Below, piece after piece: positions 14,928 to 22,414 of a stretch of 24,058 nucleotides of DNA. Made by a program: the position numbers and the translations under genes. How positions within the stretch are numbered: the stretch's first letter is position 1; each line of letters opens with the position of its first letter. The notes under the pieces were generated by a model. It was not told where the DNA came from and did no database searches. It saw only the letters and a list, made by a program, of their open reading frames with translations. This DNA comes from JAISGQ01 sp045534445 (GTDB lineage: Bacteria; Bacillota; Clostridia; Oscillospirales; Acutalibacteraceae). The stretch is from contig JAZSJQ010000045.1 in assembly GCA_045534445.1 (NCBI GenBank), positions 1 through 24,058 of the forward strand, given 5' to 3'.

Positions 14928-17303
14928 ATGGTAAAAAACAACGGTAAACTGAAAATGCCTGCCGCCAGAATTTGCGGATTGATACTTGCATTCGCAATGA
15001 TGTTCGGTATGTGCAGTGTATTTGCTGTCCCCGTAGAGGCGGCGGCAGGCGACATGACAGATGCTCCGCAGTATGTCAATCCGTCCATCACCACGACCAT
15101 AAGAAATATCAGCAGAGATGAGGCGGAAAAGTATATTCTGCTCTTCGGCAACGGTAATGCAAACCGTGTTGACGGACTTCTTAACATAACCAAGGAGTCT
15201 CACGGTCTGTATGATACTTCGTTGGATTCTTCCACCCCTGTCATGATCAAGACTCTCAGCGAAAGCGGATATCCCCAGATTTCAAAGAACGACCGCGGTG
15301 AGAGTATTGAAACAATGAAAAGCAAGTACGGCTCAAACACTCTTGAGGCGATCTTCAATGATCCCAACGAGACATATACAGCGGACAATACTCCCTTCAA
15401 TTACAATGAGAACAACTATCACTATGTTCTGGATTCCGCAAAGAACCACGTTTACTTCAATGAGAAGACAAACAAGTTTCAGATATACAAGGAGCCCCTT
15501 CGCCCCTATAACATCACCACAGCCCACGGCTATGACACTTTTGGTGCGTTCCTTCCCTTCAACAGCATTGAGAACGCAATAAAGATAACCGACTCAAAGG
15601 GAAATAAGGTGGATGGTGTCACCTACGGCGGTGAGAACGGCGTTTCATGGAATGATGAGGCATCTCATGCACCCAATCTCCATGTAACTCCTAAGGAAGG
15701 CAGCAACATTGCCGATAACTGGTTTGTCATGAAGGTGGAATTCTCCTTCTACATTCCCGCAAACGGTATGATCACCACCAAGGACGGCAAGAAGGAGCCC
15801 ATGGTATTTGAGTTCTCCGGCGACGATGACGTGTGGGTATATCTCGACAATGTTCTCGTTATCGATCAGGGCGGTACACACAAACATACCGACAGTAAGA
15901 TCGACTTTACCAACGGTAAGGTCGAATATCAGCACTATGATAAAAATGACACCAGTGATGATGCACCTTGGCCTTACACCAAGACCACCATCAAGAAGTG
16001 CTTCAATGAGGCAGGTGTTGAAACAGCCTTCAAGGGAGATTCCTTTGCGGACTACACCGTACATACTCTGACCTTCTTCTTTATGGAGCGCGGCGGCGAG
16101 GCTTCCAACTGTAAGCTGGACTTCAATATGCCTGTTGTTCCCAAGGGTGCTCTCAGCGTTCAGAAGAAGCTTGACGGTATAGTTACCAAGGATGCAGCAA
16201 ACAAGCTCTATACCTTTGCTCTTATGGACGACAAGGGTACAGTGCTCAGCAACACAGATTTCTCCGTTATCAAGACCGACGGCAGCGTTGAGGACGGACT
16301 GAGTACAGACGATAAGGGTCAGTTCTCCATCAAGGCAAATGAACAGGCTGTTTTTTCAACCATTGAGGGCGGTCAGGAATATTCCGTGCTTCAGTTCACC
16401 GAGGTCAATGATGCCACTTATGAGGCATACTCCAAGGAAACTGACTGCACAATAAACGGCAAGGACAGCGGAAGTGCTACCAACGACGGCTTCAATACAG
16501 GCAAGTTTGAGGTAAAGTACGATACCGCAAACCAGACCAATATCATATTCACAAACACCATGAAGCAGGACAAGGAGCTTACCGTTACCAAGGATATCGG
16601 CAAATACATAAGCGATACTCAGGAATTTTCCTTCAGCGCAAAGATCGAAGGAATTTCCGAGCCCGTAAAATTCACTCTCAAGAAGGGCGACACATTTACC
16701 ATCACCGACATTCCCGCAGGTGCAGATGTTACAATAACCGAGAACGTTCCCGAGGGAATGGAGGCAACAAGTGAGCTTTCGGGCTCTGATGTAACAGGAA
16801 CAGAGGAGATCAAGGTCGAAAATATCATTACCAAGGATGGTGTGGTAGTATTCCTCAACGAAATGAAGCTCTGTGATGTTACCGTCAATAAGCTCATCGA
16901 CGGCAGTCTCGGCAATAAGAACAAGGAGTTTGACTTTACCGTCAAGGTAGAGTTCGGCGAGTACGCTGATGATATAATCAAAACTCACGAGTTCAAGCTT
17001 TCTCACAACGACACATGGACTCTTGAGGGTATCCCCTACGGCGCAAAGGTCACCATCGGCGAGGACAAGGAAGACTATACACCCACTCTTACCGTCGGCA
17101 AGACCGCAACAGAGGGCAAGGATTCCCATGAGATCGAAAAGCTTACCGCTGATACCGAAGTAACCTTCGAGAATGTCAAGGACGGTTCACCCAACACAGG
17201 CATCTCCCTTGACAGTCTGCCTTACATTCTGATTCTTGTGCTCACCCTTGCAGGCGGTGCGGCATATGTCGCAAGACGTCGCCGTGCAGAGTTTGAGATA
17301 TAA
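14928..17303 (+). CDS. Fibro-slime domain adhesin with Cna-B-type repeats and sorting signal
   Basis: 791-residue wall-anchored protein, probably the tip or large adhesin of the pilus. A signal peptide (residues 1-39, ending VEAAAG) is followed by a fibro-slime/PA14-like domain at about 180-405. Its hallmarks are FSGDDDVWVYLDNVLVIDQGG near 295 and HTLTFFFMERGGEASNCK near 380, as in cellulose-adhesion and slime proteins. Three Cna-B/SpaA-type beta domains start near 407, 547 and 649. Domains 2 and 3 show the Lys-Glu-Asn set for internal isopeptide bonds (VTKD/TITEN/FLNEM; VNKL/TIGED/FENV). The end is SPNTG (754-758), a hydrophobic span and ARRRRAE. GGAGG lies 9 bases before ATG 14928. First gene of the pilus operon. 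Confidence 0.88.
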   Translation: MVKNNGKLKMPAARICGLILAFAMMFGMCSVFAVPVEAAAGDMTDAPQYVNPSITTTIRNISRDEAEKYILLFGNGNANRVDGLLNITKESHGLYDTSLDSSTPVMIKTLSESGYPQISKNDRGESIETMKSKYGSNTLEAIFNDPNETYTADNTPFNYNENNYHYVLDSAKNHVYFNEKTNKFQIYKEPLRPYNITTAHGYDTFGAFLPFNSIENAIKITDSKGNKVDGVTYGGENGVSWNDEASHAPNLHVTPKEGSNIADNWFVMKVEFSFYIPANGMITTKDGKKEPMVFEFSGDDDVWVYLDNVLVIDQGGTHKHTDSKIDFTNGKVEYQHYDKNDTSDDAPWPYTKTTIKKCFNEAGVETAFKGDSFADYTVHTLTFFFMERGGEASNCKLDFNMPVVPKGALSVQKKLDGIVTKDAANKLYTFALMDDKGTVLSNTDFSVIKTDGSVEDGLSTDDKGQFSIKANEQAVFSTIEGGQEYSVLQFTEVNDATYEAYSKETDCTINGKDSGSATNDGFNTGKFEVKYDTANQTNIIFTNTMKQDKELTVTKDIGKYISDTQEFSFSAKIEGISEPVKFTLKKGDTFTITDIPAGADVTITENVPEGMEATSELSGSDVTGTEEIKVENIITKDGVVVFLNEMKLCDVTVNKLIDGSLGNKNKEFDFTVKVEFGEYADDIIKTHEFKLSHNDTWTLEGIPYGAKVTIGEDKEDYTPTLTVGKTATEGKDSHEIEKLTADTEVTFENVKDGSPNTGISLDSLPYILILVLTLAGGAAYVARRRRAEFEI

Positions 17304-17314
17304 AAGGAATATAA

Positions 17315-18028
17315 ATGAATAAAAACAGAAGTGCTCACTATATTGAGTTCATAAAAACGACATACGAAAATCTGATAACGGATCTTGGGATCTGGGTCGG
17401 TAATTTCGTGGCGAAGCTGAACGGGGAACCTGTACCGCAGTATACTGCGGAAGAAAACACCGTCAGCCGCCGCGGAGCTTCCGCTTCAAGGCAGAAAGCA
17501 GTGCAGAGGGAAGAGGTATCTTTGACAGACGACCTGCCCGAAAATGATTTTCTTTCCGACGAGCGGCAGGATATTGCCGATTGGCTCAAAAAGGTAAAAT
17601 TCCGTTCAAAGTTTTTCATGGGTGCTGATGAGGTCGATGTATGGAAGAAGATCGGTCAGCTCAACCGTATGTATGATAAGGCACTGCTTGCCGAGCGTGC
17701 AAGGTATGATGCACTGCTGAGGCAGTACATGGAAAGCCGCGCTGATTCTTCGGATAAGGCAGTGTACGAGGTGGAAGATGAAGATTCTGCAAAAGGAGAA
17801 CAGCTCCGCACTCGAGAAGATAATCCTGAAAAGACAGCAGAATGCAGCGACGAAGTACGGGTACATCAGCCTGATACTGAGAGTGGCGGCGATAGTTCTG
17901 ATAGGGTATCTGATCCTGACGCAGATGTTCCTGATAACTCAGGCGCAGGGGAACAGCATGTTCCCGTCGATAAAGGACGGAGACCTGATGATAGGTTTCA
18001 GGTTAGAGCGAGAGTACGCAAAGGATGA
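17315..18028 (+). CDS. Conserved unknown protein of pilus loci, tail overlapping the next gene
   Basis: 237 residues as read, without signal peptide or clear membrane segment, so cytoplasmic. Residues 95-134 hold a charged helical motif (FRSKFFMGADEVDVWKKIGQ followed by LNRMYDKALLAERARYDALL). I recall this motif (FGGVDExDVWKKI type) next to signal-peptidase-like and sortase genes in Clostridia; its function is unknown. From about residue 155 the reading overlaps the next gene by 251 bases in another frame. There it becomes an Asp/Ser/Arg-rich string that looks like a frame shadow. The functional product may therefore end earlier in related strains, or a frameshift may be present. The gap to the adhesin is 11 bases. 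Confidence 0.65.
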   Translation: MNKNRSAHYIEFIKTTYENLITDLGIWVGNFVAKLNGEPVPQYTAEENTVSRRGASASRQKAVQREEVSLTDDLPENDFLSDERQDIADWLKKVKFRSKFFMGADEVDVWKKIGQLNRMYDKALLAERARYDALLRQYMESRADSSDKAVYEVEDEDSAKGEQLRTREDNPEKTAECSDEVRVHQPDTESGGDSSDRVSDPDADVPDNSGAGEQHVPVDKGRRPDDRFQVRARVRKG

Positions 18029-18332
18029 CGTTGTCATTTATGAAATAAACGGCGAACGGCGCGTAGGGCGTGTCGTTGCAGTGGCTTCCGATGTTATTAC
18101 CTTCAGCGAAAACGGCTCGATAATGGTAAACGGAACCACGCAGGGACAGGATATACTGTATCCGACATATGAAAAAGAGGGTCTTGAATATCCGTATAAA
18201 GTGCCGAAAGGCTGTGTGTTTATACTGGGGGACTACAGAACGAATTCCGAGGACAGCCGTGATTTCGGTGCGGTGCCCGTAAAGGACATTCACAGCAAGG
18301 TGATAACCGTTCTGCGCAGACGAACTCTCTGA
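17778..18332 (+). CDS. Signal-peptidase-I-like protein with Gly at the catalytic Lys position
   Basis: 184 residues with one membrane anchor (about 33-55) and an extracellular signal-peptidase-I fold. The Ser box GNSMFPSIKDGD is intact (S60), and so is the C-terminal FILGDYRTNSEDSRDFG box. In the Lys box the sequence is ERRVGRVVAVASD where active enzymes have YVKRIIGLPGD, so the catalytic Lys is G97 (codon GGG). This recalls SipA of the Streptococcus pyogenes pilus locus, a signal-peptidase fold used as a pilus-assembly factor with the dyad lost. It is therefore probably an assembly chaperone or inactive relative rather than a general peptidase. ATG 17778 follows GAGGTGG closely. It overlaps the preceding gene and is followed by the first pilin. 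Confidence 0.82.
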   Translation: MKILQKENSSALEKIILKRQQNAATKYGYISLILRVAAIVLIGYLILTQMFLITQAQGNSMFPSIKDGDLMIGFRLEREYAKDDVVIYEINGERRVGRVVAVASDVITFSENGSIMVNGTTQGQDILYPTYEKEGLEYPYKVPKGCVFILGDYRTNSEDSRDFGAVPVKDIHSKVITVLRRRTL

Positions 18333-18387
18333 CAGGTCTGAATGTAATAAGTAATCCCGGAAACTTATGTTTAGGAGGATAAATATA

Positions 18388-19395
18388 ATGAAGAAAGTAC
18401 TGGCATTTGTACTGATGCTTGTCCTGGCCTTCAGTGCTTCGGCAGTTGTATTCGCTGCTGACGATGAAGTTGCCTTCATCGAAAAAGGATGGGTAAACGA
18501 AGAGGGAGACACTCTCAGTGATGGAGAGTATCCCGAGATCGAGCTGGAATTTGAAATACTCGAAAGAGAGGCAAAAGATAACTCCAATGCCGCTTACGAT
18601 ACAGATTCCAATATCCCCGATGTTGTTTTCAGCAAGGCTGCAAGCAGCACCGATATTACCGTTTCGGGACTTGATGATATTGACGGAGTAGGTATCTTCA
18701 CCTATAAGATCAGAGAGATCGACCCCAATACCGCAGGTGTTACCGCAAACGACACCGAGTATACTGTTGAGATCATGCGCAGCTACAAGATGGAAAACGG
18801 CAAGGCAACCGATGTTATCGAGACTTCCTATGCGTTTGTTCTTCCCGTAAGCGGCTCTGATGCAAAGCCCGAAGTTATCGAGAATACCTATGTTGACGGC
18901 GATCTCACCATTGATAAGACCGTTACAGGCAACCTCTCCTACAAGGAAGATGTGTTCACAGTGGAGCTTGAGTTCACCTCTGCAAAGCCTGTTGCATCAG
19001 ATATAATCCTTCCCAACAGCAACGATAAGGTTGTTTTCTCTCAGAGCGGCAACAACTACACCGCAACAGCTGAGATACAGATCAGCGATGCAAACGGAGT
19101 AATGACCGTCAGAGGAATCCCCGCAGGCGTTGAAGTGAAGGTCACAGAAAAGGACCCTGCTCCCTATGAGCTGGTAGGTTATTCCGTCAATGGCGGCGAA
19201 TCCTCTGAGACAGCACCTACCATCACCATGACTGCAAGCGGTGCTTCCGTTGAGATCACAAACCACTACAGCACCAATATTGATACAGGCATTTCCCTTG
19301 ACAGCCTGCCCTATATCCTCATCATTGCAGGTGTAGCTGCAGCGGCTGTATTCTTTGTGATAAGAAAGCGCAGAAGCGCTCTTGATATTGACTAA
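18388..19395 (+). CDS. FctA-type pilin 1 with sorting signal
   Basis: 335-residue pilin. The signal peptide (1-23, ending VVFA-AD) is followed by an FctA-type domain at about 27-168, with putative isopeptide residues K33 (IEKGW), E110 (YKIRE) and N166 (IENTY). A Cna-B-like domain at 172-293 has K177 (IDKTV), E254 (VTEKD) and N292 (ITNHY). The sorting signal is NIDTG (297-301), where Ile replaces the usual Pro. It continues into ISLDSLPYILI, identical to the adhesin, then a hydrophobic span and RKRR. ATG 18388 lies 9 bases after AGGAGG (18373-18378); an earlier ATG (18367) would span that ribosome site and is rejected. It is probably the backbone pilin, polymerised by a class B sortase. Confidence 0.87.
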   Translation: MKKVLAFVLMLVLAFSASAVVFAADDEVAFIEKGWVNEEGDTLSDGEYPEIELEFEILEREAKDNSNAAYDTDSNIPDVVFSKAASSTDITVSGLDDIDGVGIFTYKIREIDPNTAGVTANDTEYTVEIMRSYKMENGKATDVIETSYAFVLPVSGSDAKPEVIENTYVDGDLTIDKTVTGNLSYKEDVFTVELEFTSAKPVASDIILPNSNDKVVFSQSGNNYTATAEIQISDANGVMTVRGIPAGVEVKVTEKDPAPYELVGYSVNGGESSETAPTITMTASGASVEITNHYSTNIDTGISLDSLPYILIIAGVAAAAVFFVIRKRRSALDID

Positions 19396-19428
19396 GCAAA
19401 AACACTTGCCGGACAGGAGATAAGCGGC

Positions 19429-20217
19429 ATGGAGTTTTCAAGAATACTTCTCAAGGTACTCAACGGACTTGTCAGCTTCTTTGTGGTAATTGTTCTCTGC
19501 ATTGCGGGCGCCTATTCGGTCTACGCGCTGTGGGACAACAATCAGGTTTATGAGGAAGCCGAAAATGTCATGTCCGAAATGCAGCAGTTCAAGCCGGAGA
19601 TAAGCGAGGAAGATGACGAGGTAGTCGTTTCCTTTGCCGATCTGAAGGCGATAAACCGTGATGTGTGCGCATGGGTCATCCTTGACAATACGAATGTGAA
19701 TTACCCTGTTCTTCAGGGCGATACGAACCTTACCTATATAAACACCGATATCTACGGTGAATTTGCTCTCGCAGGAAGCATTTATCTTGACTCCAGAAAT
19801 TCGGGCGATTTCAGCGATACATATTCCCTTCTTTACGGTCACCACATGGAAGGCGGCAGAATGTTCGGAGATCTGGACAAATATAAGAAGGAAGGCTTCC
19901 TTGACGAAAACAGGACGGGAATGATAATGACACCCGATGCGGTGTATTCCCTTGAAGTTTATGCGTGCATTGTTGTTCCGGCATCGGATAAGGTGCTTTT
20001 CAATCCTAAGCTGAAAGCAGGAGAGATCGAATCTCTGCTGAAATACACTGAGAAAAAAGCACTGTTCTATGATAAGGAGACGGCATCGAAAATAAGAGAG
20101 CTTGGCAAAAAAGCTCATATACTGGCATTTTCCACCTGTTCATCGGAGTTTACCGACGCCCGTACCCTTCTGCTTACGCTGATGGTGCCGTACACAGCTC
20201 CGGAAACCGCCGAATAA
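19429..20217 (+). CDS. Class B sortase 1 (pilin polymerase or anchoring enzyme)
   Basis: 262-residue membrane transpeptidase with one N-terminal membrane segment (about 12-35). The class B catalytic set is complete: H138 in LLYGHHM, C237 in FSTCSSE and R245 in TDARTLL, with the extra helical insertion typical of SrtB between the His and Cys boxes. Class B enzymes polymerise FctA-type pilins in streptococci, and this gene lies directly between two FctA-type pilin genes, so pilus polymerisation is the likely job. Which sorting motif it prefers is not known. AGGAGAT precedes ATG 19429, 33 bases after pilin 1. Confidence 0.92.
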   Translation: MEFSRILLKVLNGLVSFFVVIVLCIAGAYSVYALWDNNQVYEEAENVMSEMQQFKPEISEEDDEVVVSFADLKAINRDVCAWVILDNTNVNYPVLQGDTNLTYINTDIYGEFALAGSIYLDSRNSGDFSDTYSLLYGHHMEGGRMFGDLDKYKKEGFLDENRTGMIMTPDAVYSLEVYACIVVPASDKVLFNPKLKAGEIESLLKYTEKKALFYDKETASKIRELGKKAHILAFSTCSSEFTDARTLLLTLMVPYTAPETAE

Positions 20218-20259
20218 CAGATGTTGCAAGGCTTCATCAAGAAAGGAATGTTGACAAGT

Positions 20260-21198
20260 ATGAGAAAGCATATAAAGAGCGCAGTAACAGCACTGCTTAT
20301 GATCGGTGTGCTGGCTTCCGTGTTTGCGTTTGCGCCTGCCGCATTTGCCGCAGAAAGCGCATCTCTCGAACTGGAGGCAACTATTTCCCTTACCGACCAC
20401 CCCTCCGACTTTTCTGAGGATTACACAGTGGTTCTTGAGGCAGAGGATAAGAACAATCCCATGCCCCAGGGAAGCAGCGGCACAAGCTATGAAAAGAGCA
20501 GAACCGGCGCAGGTGATGTAAAGCTTGATCCTATCGATTTCAAGAGACCCGGTATATACAACTACACCGTAAGCCAGAAGGCAGGCTCTGCAGATCGCTG
20601 GACATATGACAGCAGTGTTTACAATGTTGTTGTGTACGTTACAAACGGCGAAGAGGGCGGACTTGAGGTCAATGCGGCTATCCGCAAGGAAGGCGAGAAC
20701 GAAAAGTCTGAGATCCTGTTCATTAATGAGTATGATCCCCTGCCCGTTTCCGTCAGCATTACCGCAGAGAAGACCATGGACGGCAAGACTCCCGAAAGCG
20801 GTGCTTTTGAATTCTGCATTGAGGACAGCAACAAGAAGGTTCTTGAGACCGTAAGCAACACAGACTCTTCTGTCAGCTTCACCGACCTTGTTTTTGAGGA
20901 AGAGGGCACATATACCTTCACTGTTTACGAGAAGAAGGGTACAGACAAGAGGATATCATACGATAAAACAAAGTACACCGTTATCGTAGAGGTAACTCAG
21001 GACGGCGACCTTGTTGCTGATGTTGCATACAAGAAGAATAATAAGGCTTATGATGGCGAGCTTATTTTCAAGAACGTCACAGGCCCTGTAACAGGCGATA
21101 ATACAAATCTCGGTCTCTGGATCGGAATTTTCGCAGGAAGTGCGGTAATCATCGTCCTCCTGCTTGTGCTTGGCAAAAAGAAGAATAAAGAAGAATAA
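20260..21198 (+). CDS. FctA-type pilin 2 with a distinct sorting signal
   Basis: 312 residues from ATG 20260. The signal peptide ends AAFA-AES at about residue 30. Two FctA-type beta domains follow. The second (163-273) has the full isopeptide set K171 (AEKTM), E224 (VYEKK) and N272 (FKNVT). The first (36-157) keeps an Asn (N156) but has Gln at the Glu position (Q106 in YTVSQ) and no evident Lys, so it may lack the bond. The sorting signal is GPVTG (275-279), followed by DNTNLGLWI, unlike the signal shared by the adhesin and pilin 1. It may be the basal pilin that links the fibre to the wall. The start is uncertain: 20221 and 20248 are in-frame alternatives. Confidence 0.85.
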   Translation: MRKHIKSAVTALLMIGVLASVFAFAPAAFAAESASLELEATISLTDHPSDFSEDYTVVLEAEDKNNPMPQGSSGTSYEKSRTGAGDVKLDPIDFKRPGIYNYTVSQKAGSADRWTYDSSVYNVVVYVTNGEEGGLEVNAAIRKEGENEKSEILFINEYDPLPVSVSITAEKTMDGKTPESGAFEFCIEDSNKKVLETVSNTDSSVSFTDLVFEEEGTYTFTVYEKKGTDKRISYDKTKYTVIVEVTQDGDLVADVAYKKNNKAYDGELIFKNVTGPVTGDNTNLGLWIGIFAGSAVIIVLLLVLGKKKNKEE

Positions 21199-21204
21199 CA
21201 CAAA

Positions 21205-21240
21205 TTGCCGACCGCACAGATAATTACTTGCGGTCGGCAA
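21205..21240 (+). terminator. Strong hairpin between pilin 2 and sortase 2 (attenuator)
   Basis: A perfect 12-bp inverted repeat, TTGCCGACCGCA (21205-21216) with TGCGGTCGGCAA (21229-21240), encloses a 12-base loop. The following bases are only partly T-rich, so termination is likely to be incomplete. This would lower sortase 2 expression relative to pilins. Confidence 0.65.
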
Positions 21241-21255
21241 TGCTGTATATATAAT
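21228..21255 (+). promoter_or_regulatory. Possible promoter for sortase 2, overlapping the hairpin
   Basis: TTGCGG (21228-21233) and a perfect TATAAT (21250-21255) are 16 bases apart. The -35 lies within the descending arm of the preceding hairpin. It sits 24 bases before the sortase 2 start. Confidence 0.45.
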
Positions 21256-21278
21256 TTTGTCCGAAATGGAGTGAGCCG

Positions 21279-22040
21279 ATGGATAAAAGAATAAAAATCG
21301 CACTTTATTGCCTGCTGGCGGTACTGCTGCTGGTGTCGGGATATAAGATAATAGATATCGTATCCGAATATAATAAAGCTTCATCAGCATATGACGAGAC
21401 AGCTGATATGGCAGTCAGCGAGGTCGTGCAGTCGGAAACAGATATAATGCCTCCGATATATGTGGATTTTGATATGCTGTGCAGTGAAAACAACAGCATC
21501 ATAGGATGGATATACTGCGAGGGAACGGTTATAAATTATCCCGTTGTGCAGAGCGACGATAACAGCTATTTCCTGCGCAGAATGCCCGATGGAACAAGCA
21601 ATAAAGCAGGGTCGATATTTATGGATTTCAGATGCGCACCTGATTGCAGTGATACCAATACCATACTTTACGGACACAATATGAAAAACGGCTCAATGTT
21701 TGCAACATTAAAAAAATACAGCGAGCAGAGCTTCTATGAAGAACATCCTGTCATGTGGTTTCTGACCCCGGATGAGAATTACAGAATAGATATAGTGGCA
21801 GGCTATGTAACCTCTGCAGGCTCGGAATCCTTTGAAATGTTCACGGACAGAGAAGATATGCAGAGATATCTGAATGATTCGGTGAAAAAATCCAATTTTG
21901 TTTCAGGCGTAGATGTCGAATCGGTGGAGAGCGTAATAACACTCGGCACCTGCTCTTATGAGTATGATGCCGCAAGACACGTTCTTATCGGCAGCCTCGT
22001 GCCCTGCGGAAAGGCTGAAGTGTCTTCAACAGATGCTTGA
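21279..22040 (+). CDS. Class B sortase 2
   Basis: 253-residue class B sortase with an N-terminal membrane segment (about 6-27). Catalytic residues are H133 in ILYGHNM, C225 in TLGTCSYEY and R233 in DAARHVL, all intact. It is clearly diverged from sortase 1 (for example TCSYEYDAAR against TCSSEFTDAR), so it probably has a different substrate or step, such as transfer of finished fibres or of GPVTG/APKTG-type proteins to the wall. It is separated from pilin 2 by a strong hairpin and may have its own promoter. GGAGTGAG precedes ATG 21279. Last gene of the pilus operon, followed by a terminator. Confidence 0.92.
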   Translation: MDKRIKIALYCLLAVLLLVSGYKIIDIVSEYNKASSAYDETADMAVSEVVQSETDIMPPIYVDFDMLCSENNSIIGWIYCEGTVINYPVVQSDDNSYFLRRMPDGTSNKAGSIFMDFRCAPDCSDTNTILYGHNMKNGSMFATLKKYSEQSFYEEHPVMWFLTPDENYRIDIVAGYVTSAGSESFEMFTDREDMQRYLNDSVKKSNFVSGVDVESVESVITLGTCSYEYDAARHVLIGSLVPCGKAEVSSTDA

Positions 22041-22057
22041 AACCATCAGAATAGTGC

Positions 22058-22095
22058 TTTGCACCCGCATATATCATGCGGGTGCAAAATAAATT
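22058..22095 (+). terminator. Intrinsic terminator of the pilus operon
   Basis: TTTGCACCCGCAT (22058-22070) pairs perfectly with ATGCGGGTGCAAA (22076-22088) across a 5-base loop, followed by an A/T-rich run including TTTT. It begins 17 bases after the sortase 2 stop. Confidence 0.85.
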
Positions 22096-22127
22096 TTAAA
22101 AATATGCAGAAAATCTTCAATAATCCC

Positions 22128-22155
22128 TTGACAAATAAGAGAGAATATATATAAT
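22128..22155 (+). promoter_or_regulatory. Consensus promoter of the tRNA-Pro gene
   Basis: TTGACA (22128-22133) and TATAAT (22150-22155), both perfect, are 16 bases apart. It lies about 63 bases before the tRNA, after the pilus-operon terminator. Confidence 0.88.
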
Positions 22156-22218
22156 ACTAAGAGTGGCAAGGAAAACAGCGAATGACCCCAATCGGTGTTG
22201 GAGCCGCAAAAAATAAAT

Positions 22219-22295
22219 CCGGGTGTAGCGCAGTTTGGTAGCGCGCTTGAATGGGGTTCAAGAGGCCGCAGGTTCGACTCCTGTCACTCGGACCA
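22219..22295 (+). tRNA. tRNA-Pro (anticodon GGG)
   Basis: A full cloverleaf can be drawn. The acceptor stem is CCGGGTG with CACTCGG (one G-U pair), the D arm GCGC/GCGC, and the anticodon stem CTTGA/TCAAG with loop ATGGGGT, so positions 34-36 read GGG (codon CCC, proline). The T arm is GCAGG/CCTGT with loop TTCGACT. Discriminator A is followed by an encoded CCA (22293-22295). It reads proline CCC, and CCU by wobble. It is transcribed alone between its own promoter and terminator. Its 3' half is a typical target for tyrosine recombinases, and one lies 1 kb downstream. Confidence 0.95.
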
Positions 22296-22297
22296 GC

Positions 22298-22332
22298 AAA
22301 AATGGCTTAATCATCACGATTAAGCCATTTTT
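22298..22332 (+). terminator. Terminator after tRNA-Pro
   Basis: AAAAATGGCTTAATC (22298-22312) pairs perfectly with GATTAAGCCATTTTT (22318-22332) across a 5-base loop and ends in a T-run. It starts 3 bases after the tRNA. Confidence 0.9.
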
Positions 22333-22361
22333 CTTTTGCTTTCACAAAGGGTATGTTTTGG

Positions 22362-22385
22362 TTTTGACTGTAGTTTTTGACTGTA
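22362..22385. repeat. Short tandem direct repeat next to the tRNA
   Basis: TTTTGACTGTA occurs at 22362-22372 and at 22375-22385, a 13-base period. It lies just past the tRNA terminator, at the edge of the presumed integrated element. It could be arm-type sites for the recombinase or excisionase. Confidence 0.45.
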
Positions 22386-22414
22386 ATTACTCCGTCGCCA
22401 GCTCAGACTGGCTG

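Noticed and set aside
18367..18387. Earlier ATG start for pilin 1
   Set aside because: It would translate through the AGGAGG site that serves ATG 18388, and adds residues before a normal signal peptide.
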